Shown in pieces: positions 51,303-61,964 of a DNA stretch of 64,000 nucleotides. Source of the DNA: Agrypnia vestita (Eukaryota; Arthropoda; Insecta; Trichoptera; Phryganeidae); the NCBI GenBank assembly GCA_016648135.1, contig JADDOH010007983.1, positions 1 through 64,000 of the forward strand, read 5' to 3'. The translations under genes were made by a program, and so were the position numbers. The notes beneath the pieces were generated by a model. The model did no database searches, was not told where the DNA came from, and saw only the letters and a program-made list of their open reading frames with translations. The first letter of the stretch is position 1. The number at the start of each line of letters is the position of its first letter.

Positions 51303-51345
51303 CACCCTGATGATGGAATGGTAATTTCTGAAACATGTTGGTGGA
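51303..51345 (+). ncRNA. Hammerhead-ribozyme-like core
   Basis: CTGATGA (51307-51313), extra T, stem II GGAAT / ATTTC (one G-T), GAAAC at 51330-51334, palindrome ACATGT, H17 = T. Stem I CACC / GGTG has four Watson-Crick pairs. All core bases are consensus. Confidence 0.65.
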
Positions 51346-51399
51346 ATTAATCATATAAAAGTAGATATGATTATTCAATCAAAACTTATTTACTGTATG

Positions 51400-52095
51400 C
51401 CTTACTTAAATAAATAATTAATGGCCTGCTCGTGTTTAAATTTTTTGCTCGTTTTCTTTGATAATCTCATTACCTTATGAAGCTGTATTGTATTACCTTC
51501 GTTATGAAAATGTAAAAAAAACCGACAGACTGATTTTCAACATTGTATAAACTCGAAGAACCATATTAAAAATGAGGCATTATTCTATTTTAACAGATTA
51601 TCTCATAGCTTTGTTACAAAGCATGACAAGGGAAATTTTATTCGATCTAGTCTCGTTTTTAGTCAGCAAATATAATAACGACACGCGCTAAGTAAATTAT
51701 TCTATCTGCAAATCTGTTACTGGAATAATCCAAGAATATGGTCCCGTTGTTCATACAATGAAAATAAGAATTTCACTATATAATTTAATATCTTGTTAAT
51801 TTAATCTAACTAATATAATTGTAATCTAAATTAAACGAACCAAACCTAATAACCTAACCAAACCAAACCTAATAACCCAACCTACCTCATATATTGCCTA
51901 TGAAATGTCAAAATATGCAGTGTTTTTATCGAAACTTTAAAGTGTAATATCTTATTTAATACTTACTTTTTAAGCGTAAATTATCTTTCATTTTGTTATT
52001 AGCACATTCAATAATGTAGTGAAATAATCATTTTCGTTGTATGTGCAATGGGACCATTATCTTGGATTTACGTTACTTTGCAGAAGAGAGGTTAG
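51400..52095. other. Nothing recognised
   Basis: 51840-51895 is a CCTAACCAAACC-type simple run. No motif. Confidence 0.25.
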
Positions 52096-52099
52096 ATCG

Positions 52100-52745
52100 T
52101 ATTTTTTTTTTGTAATAAACTTTATCCCAGTATGTGGGGAGTTTAGTGCAGTCCCACACATTCCTATAAGTATACATATATTAAATTATGATACAAGCGA
52201 TCTATGAAATAAAAGACGATATTGATATATAATCAGAGATTATCACATGCAGGTATATAATAGGTAATACATATAAATAAATAAGGTATATAGCAAGAAT
52301 TATTAAAATAAATAAGGCATACAGAGTAAGAAAGACATGGTGCGAAACGAAAACGTAAGTATTAAAGTAATAATAATTATTAACATAAAAAGTAAGCATT
52401 AGTTAATAAATAGGATGTATAAAATGATGGATGGTGCGAAGCGAAAAATGTAAGTATTAACATAAAAATATATCATATTATAATAACGACTTAAGCGAAC
52501 TGTGGAATGTGGATTATGAGGGGCCAGTATTTTTCTCCAATGTTCATCAATGCTGGATGCTGGAGTAAGGCGGCGAGTAAGTAAGAGTAAGGCATAATAT
52601 TCTTCGAGCTGAATATCCTTTTCCTCATTCCTGCCACCCTGGATCTTATGAGGATTGCAAAGAAGGGTTGAGAACTCACCCCTCCGTGAACATACCGGAA
52701 TCGCTGCAGTATCTGGGAAGACCAAAAATCCTACGGAAAGCGTTA
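52100..52745. other. Unidentified, possibly LINE 3' sequence
   Basis: TGTAATAAACTTTATCCCAG and a CCCAGTATGTGGGG hairpin at 52125-52142 resemble LINE ends. The 108-codon minus frame at 52399-52725 has no recognised motif. GCGAAACGAAAACGTAAGTATTAA (52349) is nearly repeated at 52436. Confidence 0.3.
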
Positions 52746-53059
52746 TACATCTTCTGAAATTCTAAACTAGTATCGCATATTTTAAAGCTTTGTAAAGTAA
52801 TGTGTAGTTTAGAATTTCAGATGAATTCATTAATAAATTAATAAATTATCTAAGCTCTCTCCTGCAAAGAAACATATTTGCAGATAGAGTAGGTATATAC
52901 TTTAAGCAGGAAACGTCGAAATAACATAGTATTTATTTTACAACGACTTCAATATCTTACCCTTACTATTTTCATTTCTTGGGGCGTACTCCCTCGCTTC
53001 TCCCAAGCTTGCTCTCTCGCCCTTCCTATCCCATATCCCATTACCTTTATTTTTCACCC

Positions 53060-53260
53060 CTTAATCTTGCCTTTCACACTCAACGTCTTTCTGTTCCATC
53101 TGCGTTTGTAGTTCAGTTACTAATCCCTTTGAAACTAAAACATAGGAGTTCGAATGCCGCTAGAAGCCAAGTTTAGTTTGCAAAAGTTTTGTCTTTGTTT
53201 TAAAATATTAATAATATGTGTATATTTTAAATGAAAATAAAAAAATATTAAAACTTAAAG
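53060..53260 (+). repeat. Repeat family with internal tRNA-like module (B)
   Basis: Partner of 50500-50720. B-box-like GGAGTTCGAATGCCG at about 53145. Both flanks of the module are conserved between copies. Confidence 0.75.
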
Positions 53261-53840
53261 TAATTGGTATGTAAAAAAACATAATAATATCTGTATTTTC
53301 GTCACAAAGGAAAATTTAACACAAAATTTATTCATTTTATAGAAGAGACAAATACCTTATAAATATAGACTATACCACATGTGGGGTATAAAATCAAAGG
53401 CAGAAAAATCCAAAAAAATGTTTTGCACAGTCATCATGAATGGATTTCTATATTTTATGTACCTACCCCTTCCACAATCATATTTTCCATAAATGTATAG
53501 GCTGTGTTACCTATAAAATCTTGAATTCAGTACATTATAAATAATTAGTAATCCTCATTCACTGCATTAATTTTATTTTTAATTTATTTATCTTCATCTT
53601 GTTAGATGACATAGGAGATAGAGCTATTTTGGATATTGCTAGCTTTGCTTTTATATCCTAGATATGATATTTTAATTTTATTTTTTTGCTATTTTTTTGA
53701 AAATTAAAAAAAATGTGATTTAACTAAATTAGATATATTCTCATCGGTTGGCCGTATGGTAACAATCATGTCTAGATACTTATTATATAACATTGTACAA
53801 TTCGTCACTTTGATGAGATTGCTTTTATAAAAAACTAGCT
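53261..53840. other. AT-rich; LINE-like 3' scrap
   Basis: 53575-53640 (TTTATTTATCTTCATCTTGTTAGATGACA) resembles 49670-49710. Confidence 0.35.
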
Positions 53841-53843
53841 GGT

Positions 53844-54300
53844 CGTACCCGGCGTTGCACGGGTTAAGGATTAAGTAAAAAATAAGTTTGTGAGGGAAAA
53901 CAAAGGGTCCGCTGTTCTCTAAAAAACAATGTTTCCATCTAATGTTAACATAAGTTATTGTAACATAACCGTAATACTTAGATATATGGTATCGCAGATT
54001 TTTTTGTAGATATTAATGTCCTCTATAAAACTGTAGTACATTACTTTGCTCTATTGGCATAAATTTTCCGCAGCGTACGCAATATAAGGTTTTTTTTCGT
54101 AATTTTTCACACGTTGGGTTACATTATCGAAGTTTTCATACGGATTTCTAACATTTTTGAAAATATTCTTTAGCCTATGTTCATCAGGGATAATGTAGGA
54201 TTCTGAATGTGAAGGAATTTTTCAAATCGGTCCAGTAGTTTCGGAGCCTATTCAATTCAAACACACAATAAAATCTTTCCTTTTTATAATATTAGTATAG
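53844..54300 (+). repeat. Dispersed repeat, CCCGGCGTTGCACGGG family, near full length
   Basis: Starts AACTAGCTGGTCGTACCC, includes CAAATCGGTCCAGTAGTTTCGG at about 54215, and ends TTTATAATATTAGTATAGATAAG. A partial copy is at 530-640. Such insect repeats are widespread; class not assigned. Confidence 0.65.
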
Positions 54301-54479
54301 ATAAGTATTTATATTATTTTAAAAATTGGTAGAAATCACTTTGTTTCACACACATCCAGTATTCAGGTATCCAAATTTGAATATTATTGATATTAGACAG
54401 ATTTGACAGATTTTTTTAGGATATCAATCACTATTACTACAATCTTTTTATCCTGAGATAAGGGGAGTTGCAGTAATAT

Positions 54480-54720
54480 TTTCTGTAGTTAAAATTTATG
54501 AATGAAATAATAAACATTTTGTTTTAACTACGATAAATTTTTATTACGAAAATCCTACGTAATTCGGGAACGATGCTCCCTTCTTCAGGACAAGAAATAT
54601 ATTTACTATTCCTATCCTGAAAAAGAAACATCTTTCAAGGAGCATCGTGCAAGTCCAGAAGACATCCTGATACATGTATATTTTTGTAATAAAAATTTAT
54701 AGTAGGTAAAACGATAAATT
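54480..54720. mobile_element. PLE-terminus-like palindrome, decayed
   Basis: Arms ACGATAAATTTTTATTACGAAAATCC (about 54530-54556) and TGTAATAAAAATTTATAG (54685-54703) flank a minus-strand hammerhead-like core and a badly decayed plus-strand one (54620-54660). Confidence 0.5.
54553..54595 (-). ncRNA. Degenerate hammerhead-like core
   Basis: Minus strand CTGAAGA (54588-54582), extra A, stem II GGGAGC / GTTCCC, then GAATTACGTAGG where GAAA plus a palindrome is expected. Core A15.1 is changed. Confidence 0.4.
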
Positions 54721-54724
54721 TTTG

Positions 54725-55155
54725 ATACAAATTTTTGTTTATTTATTTCTTTTATTAAATAGTGCCACAAAGTGAATTAAAAATATTATAAGTTGGTTAA
54801 ATTCATTAGATTACGATCGGCTTCAAAATTTTAAATATCGAGTTTGTTTCCTTGACGTTTCATTAGACGTTGGTTCGGATTTGTAAAAATATTTGTGGTT
54901 TCTCATTAATATCGAATTTTCTTTTTTTAATACTCAAACATAGTAAAAATAGTTCCAATTCAATCAAATTATCACTTAAAATTATATGTGTATTTTATTT
55001 TAACTTACGTGTATTTTTAATATTAATTAATTCAGGAAATTTCAACCTTTTTTTCAAGTTGGTCTTCAGTGTTTTTCTTACGCAAGCTTGATTTTAAGCT
55101 TTTTTCTAGATTTAGACATTTTTCATTCTTTCTTGTTGTTTTTAATTTTAAATGT
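54725..55155. other. Nothing recognised
   Basis: AT-rich; the frame at 54870-55091 has no motif. Confidence 0.25.
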
Positions 55156-55159
55156 AGAA

Positions 55160-55285
55160 GCTAAATGATTGTGCTTTAAAAAAATACTAACTTGCTGATG
55201 TCTTGGAATGGGGCTCGAACCAGCGACCACTGGATCACTAGGCGAGAGTCATAACCACGACACCAACAAGCTACTCGATACTTTC
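55160..55285 (-). repeat. tRNA-related SINE-like sequence (family C)
   Basis: Minus strand GTAGCTTGTTGGTGTCGTGG (A-box-like), CTCTCGCCTAGTGATCCAG, CTGGTTCGAGCCCCATTCC (B box). Best-preserved family C copy. Confidence 0.7.
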
Positions 55286-55559
55286 TTCTGGCATTTCTTG
55301 AAAGTTTTTCATTGTAATGTATATAACATATTTTTCTATCTGTAACAACAACTAAGGAGATATTTGAAAATTTTCTATTTTTTTTTTCAATATTCCTGAC
55401 AATTTTTCTGTAAAACTGTCATGAAAGTAACCTATATTAAATATTATCACTTTGATTCAAGTTAAATAAAATGATAAACCATGCAAAATATCTGGTTCAA
55501 ATTTCTGCACGTTTTTTATTTAACCCGATGTATAAAGAATACTTTCTGCTTAAAATTGA

Positions 55560-56170
55560 ATTGAAAAAGACTCCTCTAAAGTTTTTTCTATTAGTTACGA
55601 GACATACTGTATCAAAACCTCAATTTTAACAAGGACAGATGAAATATTCAACAAATTCGACGTATTCGAATACTACTCTTAAATACACATACAAACACAA
55701 AAATACACAGTTTAAACCAACTCAAACAATAATTACCACACGGTCAAACAAACTCAATTTACAAATCCCAAGGTTACATACCACGTATGGACAAAGGAGC
55801 TATAACTATTTTGGACCCAAATTACTTAATTGCATGCTTGACGAATTAAAACAATCCGGGCTAACCACAATTTACAACTCTAACATAAAATACAAAATAA
55901 AACAGTGGATCCGTAACAAGGGGAGAGATAAAATAGGCACACTTACACAAACACACTTACACAATATAACCTCATATATATGATATATTTTCTATTATGT
56001 TACTTTAAACACTTTATTATCTATTTATTACTACACTTTATTATGTTTTGAACCTACACAATATTGTAAACTATGCCTGTCTCAACACAGAGAGTTTCTA
56101 GTGAGACAGGCACAGTCCAAACAAAATTTCATACTTAAAATTAAATATAAATAAATTTAAAAAAAATAAA
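55560..56170 (+). pseudogene. LINE C-terminus and complete 3' UTR
   Basis: Frame 55639-55983: TQFKPTQTIITTRSNKLNLQ, IPRLHTTYGQRSYNYFGPKL, LNCMLDELKQSGL and IKYKIKQWIRNKG. P...T.YGQRS.NYFGPKL.N...ELK is the LINE closing motif. Then follow a UTR, a stem-loop TGCCTGTCTC / GAGACAGGCA (56074-56112) and an A-rich tail to 56170. The frame is intact for 114 codons, so this is among the youngest LINE pieces here. 5' truncated. Confidence 0.75.
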
Positions 56171-56189
56171 AAAGCAGAAAGTATTGACA

Positions 56190-56530
56190 AATTTATTAAT
56201 CAATTAGAAGAGACATAGCGAAAAATCAAGTTGACGAAAAAATATTCTACCGGGATTAAAACCAACGGACTTTCGCTCTATCCGGGAATGGCGCATTGTC
56301 CAATTTCGCCACAGGCTTGGTAAATTAACGTAAATTTTTCGGCCTTATATGTAGTCTCTTTTTAATTGATTAAAACAAATATTATACCATTTTTAAAGCA
56401 ATCCACTTTTAATAATCAGATAGTCACAAATAACTTTGTTGTATCTACCGCTAATGGACGCCAGAATTAAATTATTTTAATGCATTTTTGATTTTGGAAA
56501 CATTTAATACAACAAATATTACAAAGTATT
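56190..56530 (-). repeat. Repeat family with internal tRNA-like module (A)
   Basis: Reverse-complement partner of 17330-17660. The tRNA-like part (about 56245-56325) keeps an A box TGGCGAAATTGG and a decayed B box GGTTTTAATCC. Flanks CTTCTAATTGATTAAT and TGGCGTCCATTAGCGGTAG are shared. Confidence 0.7.
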
Positions 56531-56955
56531 GTCTTGCTGACAGCTTTTTAACGATACCAAACCAATCCTAGTGGAAAATTGATAGGTATTGGGTTTCCAA
56601 TAATACTTCTATATAAATTTCTCTAAAAAACGTGTTACAAATACGACGATTAATTACCCAGCATCCAAACACGAAGAACCAACCATTTCTTCGGATCTTT
56701 CGTGAGAGCAACTCCTCGGATGTGAAATGACTTGTGGATGGGATTGCTCTCTACAATGCAGGTCTATGTAAAATTCGGTTAACCACCCTCTGTACAACAC
56801 CCCTTCCCCCACCCTACTGACCCCCAGGGGTGCTGGTGACCTCAGTCTGACCCGGGGCGGGACCCCTGTGTGCAGAGAGGTCCCCTAGCAAAATTATCAA
56901 ACGGTTCTCAAAAATAATTTTACTATTGGGTAAAATATAATTACTGATTGGATTC
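56531..56955. other. Unidentified, GC-rich right part
   Basis: 56790-56885 is rich in CCCC and GGGG runs (GACCCCCAGGGGTGCTGG). No motif. Confidence 0.25.
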
Positions 56956-56959
56956 ACGA

Positions 56960-57610
56960 GATCCTATAACGGAAGAGTCTGCGAATTTCCCAGCACTCTG
57001 AACGTTTTAGAATTATTTGGAAATATCTAGAAACTAGTAGAATACACGGAAATATACGAGAATATTCCAAGAATCGAGGACCCCAAACGAGTAGCGCCAT
57101 GGCTATCATACATATGTAGTCGAATTTGACGGCTAGTGAAAACCACAGAAACGGGCAAATAAACAAGCGATTGATGAAACGGTACAGATGAGACCTTGCA
57201 CCTCATATAGCAGGGAAAGATTGCTGGAAGAAGGAGAACACCGTGTCTGAAAAACCTGAGATAATGGTTTGGCCAGCCTAGTGTAGAACTGTTCCGGGCC
57301 GCAATAAATAAAGTATAATAAATATTTTCTATAGATAGTAGTACTATAGTACTAAAGTAGGTAAGGAGGTTTGTATATTATGACATTTGAGTTGATCTGC
57401 AACATGATAGCCGAAATCCATTGAACGTATTAGCCATAAAAAGAAGAAAAAATGGCGCGAATAAAGATTACCTATTTGTGGAATACTTTAGGAGGTGAAA
57501 TGATTAGTGCGAGTTACGGAATAGTGTTCCAGCTAAACTTTGCGTCCAATGACTTTCTGTAATAAGTAAAAGTATGATTGACTGATTCATTCGGACCCCA
57601 CCGCCGCAAT
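56960..57610 (+). mobile_element. Decayed LTR with heat-element-like U3
   Basis: 56990-57085 is full of GAA/TTC halves (TCTAGAAAC, GAATATTCCAAGAAT). The 3' end 57460-57610 (GCGCGAATAAAGATTACC ... CCGCCGCAATTCGTGACATG) parallels 11450-11590 and 16630-16745. Confidence 0.4.
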
Positions 57611-58985
57611 TCGTGACATGATAATATAATCTAATCTATAATTTTATCTCAAAATATTATTGCGATTCCTTCTGGTATCGAAATTTGTTTTTTTTAAAAA
57701 CAAATTTCTAAGTGGAAGTGCATTTTTAAGTAGAAGATATGACTGGCCCTGAATGTAAAGGAAATTTGTGACCACTGTCACTATATCACTATAACAAAGG
57801 TCGTAAATTACCAGTGTGTAATAATTAATAATATTCCTTTCTTGTGTAATTCAGGGCTGTTCTTATCAATTGATCCAATATCCAGCATTGCACACTGTAG
57901 AAAGATACTGGCCCCTCATAATTGATATACCACCGCTCGCTAAAACCGTTATTATAATATTATATATTTATTTTTTCATGGTAATACTTGTTTCCTCTTT
58001 TCTTTTCTTTACATCTTATTTATTGAAATAAGATGTAAAGAAAAGAAAATAAAGAAAATAAAAATAAGAAGTGAAATATTTTTTTTATAATAGAGATGCG
58101 TACACGGAGCACATGTAATATTCTTAATATTTTAAAATTATGTTAATGCTTAAAAATTGGGTTAACTTGCTTGTCTCCTAGAATTGGGCTCAAAAGCTTG
58201 AACACGAATATAAATAAATGTAGTAAAATATAAGGTTCAATTCATAGTATTTAGTAATTTATACAGAAAACTATATATTTTAACACATAGTTAAATATGT
58301 AGTAGCTAGTACAATACAATAAATAAAATGTATAATATAAAAAGTGGTACAATATATATCTGTATAGTATTCAAAAGTAAATATATTTTAAAATGAAAAA
58401 TTCTGTTAAAAAACTGTATTTTTAATAAAATGGTTTCCAGTTCTTCCTCTGTAGAGGCAGTCAGCTAAATGTAGATTCTATAAATCATTCCTAAATAAAA
58501 TTACATAAATTGTAAATTATCCAGACTGAAACTATTAATTTACAAATAAATTTATTTACGCTTTTAATGGAATTTAAGTGTTGAGTATATATATATTGAG
58601 TATATATATACAATATATATTGAGTATTGCTGTTTTAAAATTCAAATCCTAATTAATCCCCAAGAATCGCCTAATTCCAGTGGCGGATTGCATTATTTAA
58701 AAATTGCCTTGAAAAGGCCCTGTTAGATCAAATTAATTTGATAAATTTACCAACATGCACTGAGACAACAATTGCAACGATTAATTTTTAAAATATTTAT
58801 GATTATAGATAATAAAAATTCTTTTACGTTTCGTTAATATTTTTTATAATTCTTGACTGATTTTGTTTCTTCCTAGATGAAAATTAATTTTATTATAAAT
58901 GTTTATTTTAAAGATTTTTCGCATATTTATTTTTTTAATTTAGCACAAGAACAAGCATGAAACGTCCATAAATTTTATGCATGAT
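57611..58985. other. AT-rich; short repeats only
   Basis: 58003-58050 is a local inverted repeat (TCTTTTCTTTACATCTTATTT / AAATAAGATGTAAAGAAAAGA). 58585-58630 is a GAGTATATATATATT triplication. 58130-58205 is a family C scrap. A hAT-like CAGTGGCGGATT occurs at 58678. Confidence 0.4.
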
Positions 58986-58989
58986 GGTA

Positions 58990-59095
58990 CAATGGTATTT
59001 GAGTAGCTTGCTGGTGTAGTGGTCATGATGCTTGCCTAGTGATCTGGTGGTCGATGGTTCGACTCCCATTTCGTACCTACTTCTCAGGATGTATT
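58990..59095 (+). repeat. tRNA-related SINE-like sequence (family C)
   Basis: AGCTTGCTGGTGTAGTGGTC (A-box-like), CTTGCCTAGTGATCTGGTGG and GATGGTTCGACTCCC (B-box-like). Confidence 0.7.
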
Positions 59096-59139
59096 ATCAC
59101 ATGTCCGAGGTATTGAAGTTTTCGTATTTATATTATCAA

Positions 59140-59310
59140 ACTAGCTGTAACCCGTCAAGAATGGCGGTATGTGTACATATTTATTTATTTTTAAAAAAGG
59201 AAGAAAAAAGAAAGAAAAAAAGGAGAGAAAAAAGAACAAAAAAGATATAAAAAAATACATATTTATATAAAAAATTACGTTACAGACAGACAAAGAAATT
59301 AATATTATCG
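59140..59310 (+). repeat. Dispersed repeat, GTAACCCGTC family
   Basis: AACTAGCTGTAACCCGTCAAGAATGGCGG, a purine-rich middle, then ACAGACAGACAAAG. Confidence 0.6.
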
Positions 59311-59680
59311 GGACTTGCCTTAACTCCTACAAATTATAAGTGTAAAATGCTTGCCTCAGAATAATAAATAAAAAAATTATGTATGATGTGTGTTTGAATA
59401 TATAAATTATTGTATTATTTCAGATGAATTTATTATCTTTATTATAGCTAGACCGCATTCAAAAGAATGTGCGCAAAAAATATGAATGTTGTTACGATGA
59501 AAAAAATGAACACAATATACGTTTTTCTAGTATGTAAGTAACCTTTTTTAAAGTAAAAAATATGTATTTATTTGGAATATTATATTGAGGCTTGTAATAC
59601 AGGCTTGCCAGGCAATTTTCTCCTTCTTACAGGACATAGTTAGGTAATGGTCTTTTGATTGTGGTCGACCTATGACAGTG
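59311..59680. other. Nothing recognised
   Basis: AT-rich. Confidence 0.25.
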
Positions 59681-59910
59681 AATATCAGTGGGTCTAAGCG
59701 AGCCAAGGTCTTGGCATTGCTCGGGGGACGCGTGCTCCCTTTTCCGCTGCCCCGGGCGGCCGCCCAGTCCGGCCGGTGCTTAATCCGCCACTGCTGGTGG
59801 AGTCCCCGAGCGCAGAATGCGTCACCTGTGCTGTGCACGGTGTATGGGCCCAGCTTGTATCGAGCCGCCGCGCCCGCCGCGCCGTACTGCGGCCCGAGTT
59901 CCCGGTAGAG
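59681..59910. other. GC-rich block, partly TE-like
   Basis: The minus strand holds CAGTGGCGGATTAAGC (59793-59778), a hAT-like terminus, followed by GGCCGGACTGGGCGGCCGCC. The rest (59800-59905) is GC-rich with frames on both strands and no motif. Origin unresolved. Confidence 0.3.
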
Positions 59911-60128
59911 GGATATTAAGGCTACGTTCACATGACCGCGCGGTACAAGATCTTAATAAATAAAGTTTATCGTCTACATTAACGCGCGGTACCGCTCCTA
60001 CCCGCGCGCAAGATCTTGATCCGCGCGGTACCGCGCGGTGCCGCGCGGATCAAGATCCTACAAGCCTGTATCGACCCGTTCAGTTGATCCGCGCGGTTTG
60101 AGACGGACAGGCGCATAGATCGAAGAAA

Positions 60129-60248
60129 ATGAGTAGCGAAGACGAATCTATCGATTTGCTTATCAATGAAATTAAAAAAAGAGATGCCATTTGGAATCTT
60201 AGTTCGAAGGACTATCCGAATAAAAATAAGATCTTGGTGATACCTTGA
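60129..60248 (+). pseudogene. MADF-domain protein of Harbinger, first ~36 residues
   Basis: From ATG at 60129 the frame reads MSSEDESIDLLINEIKKRDA then IWNLSSKDYPNKNKI, and stops at 60246-60248. LI.EI.KR.AIW..SS.DY.NK is the first half of a MADF domain, the DNA-binding companion protein of PIF/Harbinger transposase. The ATG lies just inside the subterminal GC-rich repeats. The last residues cross into antisense transposase sequence, where the internal deletion joins the two genes. Confidence 0.8.
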
Positions 60249-60510
60249 TGCAATACCTTATAGCACGATTACTATGTTTTAAATCGTTTTCAACGCAATC
60301 ATATAAAAAATCAAAGGATGTAACCGACATCCTGAAATAGTTAAAAAATTTCTCTTCGTGTAGTCTCAGGTCGGGATATAAAGTAAAAAGCAGGCTTGAA
60401 GAAAGTCTTTGACTTAAAATAGGATGCACCCAGTATCTTCTTTGTCTTCTTCTGCGACGTTTCAGTTTTCGGTATAAAATCCGTAAGCAAATTGCCTCCT
60501 CCACATCCAT
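60199..60510 (-). pseudogene. Harbinger transposase, first ~90 residues
   Basis: The 103-codon frame starts MDVEEAICLRILYRKLKRRR, continues RRYWVHPILSQRLSSSLLFT, then LHEEKFFNYFRMSVTSFDFL and HSNRAIRYCIKVSPR. RRR.YWVHPI..(R)...F..L...L...EEKFFNYFRMS..SFD.L is the conserved N-terminus of PIF/Harbinger transposases. The DDE catalytic domain is gone, and the last residues are antisense to the MADF gene. No stop interrupts it, so decay since the deletion is slight. Confidence 0.88.
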
Positions 60511-60619
60511 TCTCTAACAATGTTGACGCCGGACTGGCTCGCGCACAATGCTGTCATGTGAACGCTCTCACCGCGCGGTCCATGTGAACGTGGCCTAAAA
60601 CACAGCGGCTAATTTGAAT

Positions 60620-60800
60620 TGTAATAAATTTAATTAATTATTACGACGTCGGCGGTGCGTGCCTCGGTCGAATGATTAGGCTAACTGCGGAGCGATCGAT
60701 AAGCAATTACATTAAAAGGAGTTATTAAAAACGTGAATACGTGGACGGCTTATCTGCGGCGACGCAAGGCGCTATAATTTTGTCTTGCATTTTTTTTCTG
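60620..60800. other. Candidate conserved noncoding element
   Basis: Homeodomain-type AATTAATTATTA and AGCAATTACATTAAA, a CGATCGAT box, and GGCTTATCTGCGGCG, which resembles GGCTTTATCTGTGGCAG at 24820. No mobile-element motif. Confidence 0.35.
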
Positions 60801-61395
60801 TCACATTACTTGGTTCATCTCGCCATTTCAATCCTTATTTTTCGAAATTTTGCAGCGTGACTTTGCGAAAGGTCATTTTAAGTTATATTTAAAAATAAAA
60901 GTAGGTTTACTTTCACTAGGTGACAAATAGAACTCGTTCATTCATTCAAAAACTTGAGATACAACCAATGATAAGCTTTAAAAACCCATAAACGCAGGTA
61001 AAATAGGCCGAATTCGCATACGTGTCTAGGGAGCGCAAAAATAAAATTTTACAGAGAGAGAAAAAACACTAGAATTTCAGTGTTTTTTTATTATTTTACA
61101 ATATTCGCTTGCCAATTATGAATATTCATTTTACGTTTTCCTACTTTTTATATTTATGTTGTCAAGCAATTCCAGTGACATCGTCGAAAGCCAAATTGAA
61201 TATTTATCTGACGAAGTATTCATCATCGTCAATGACTCCACAGTCCATTGTGGGCCTTGGCTTCCTCCAGCATCCCTTTTCATCTTCCTTTATCCTGAGA
61301 GTACTCCTCCAATCCCTGATGCTTATAGTTTTCGCGGAATATTACGATATATTTTAAACTGAATAAAACTGGATAAAAGTATTACGATGTACCTA
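60801..61395. other. Unidentified
   Basis: Frames at 61109-61362 have no motif. Confidence 0.25.
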
Positions 61396-61399
61396 TTTA

Positions 61400-61930
61400 A
61401 AACTGGGTGCAATTATGGCCAATAAGAATCTGTCAAAGGAAGCGAGACTAGCGGTACATAATGGCGTTCTAGTGCCAACCCTGATGTATGGAAGTGAAGC
61501 CTGGAATTGGCAAAGAAGGAATGAAAGTAGACTGAATGCGGTGGAAATGCGGTCACCTAGACGCTTGTGCGGAAAATCTTTTGTCGAAAGAGTGCGGAAT
61601 GAACAAATTATAAGAGATTGTAATGCTGGCTGGAGCGTGGTAGATAGAAAAAAGAAAGAAGTGCTGAGATGGTTTCGTCACGTGGAACGTATGAGCGAGG
61701 AAAGGATGGTTAAGAAAACATATGAGGCGAGTGTTGAAGGCAACGAGAATAAAGGTCGTCTGTGAAAGACCTGGCACGATCGGATACTACAAGTGTTTGA
61801 GGATAGCCCTGTTAAAGCCTCGACAACCGTAGAACTTGTATGAGAAGATGTATGAACGTAGCCGAAGCAAAAGTGGTGTGCGTTCTATCCTCTCTGCCTA
61901 CCCCTGCGGAGAAACGTTATTTAGTTGGAT
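61400..61930 (+). pseudogene. RTE-like LINE family A, C-terminus and 3' end
   Basis: Frame 61415-61765: MANKNLSKEARLAVHNGVLV, PTLMYGSEAWNWQRRNESRL, NAVEMRSPRRLCGKSFVERV, VLRWFRHVERMSEERMVKKT and YEASVEGNENKGRL, then a stop (expected RGRPRK), then KTWHDRILQVFEDSPVKAST. The expected WFGH is WFRH here. The 3' end GCCTACCCCTGCGGAGAAACG precedes TTAGTTGG, a very short tail repeat. This copy gives the uninterrupted order used to read the inserts at 29529 and 33228. Confidence 0.9.
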
Positions 61931-61964
61931 AAAATGGTGTGAATAAAAATAAAATTTCGAATCA

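Larger units (their letters stand above)
59920..60595. mobile_element. PIF/Harbinger deletion derivative B, TAA duplication
   Basis: Ends GGCTACGTTCACATGACCGC and, inverted, GGCCACGTTCACATGGACCG match at nearly every base. TAA flanks both sides (59917-59919 and 60596-60598), the TWA target of this superfamily. The 676-bp element keeps the 5' parts of a MADF gene (plus) and a transposase gene (minus), convergent. About six CCGCGCGG palindromes lie near the ends. Confidence 0.93.

Noticed and set aside
54620..54660. Plus-strand hammerhead core opposite 54553-54595
   Set aside because: CTGAAAAAG lacks the CUGANGA core and no GAAA is in place.
58678..59793. One hAT element from CAGTGGCGGATT (58678) to the inverted CAGTGGCGGATT ending at 59793
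   Set aside because: The flanking 8-mers CCTAATTC and CTGGTGGA do not match and unrelated SINE and repeat sequences lie between, so the ends probably belong to different elements.
59548..59931. Possible host exon (GAAGAAARYKLGPY-like translation, minus strand)
   Set aside because: The frame runs from GC-rich sequence straight through a hAT-like terminus; no splice sites or domain support it.
61109..61362. Two overlapping open frames as a small gene
   Set aside because: Different frames over the same bases, no motif, no plausible splice or start context.
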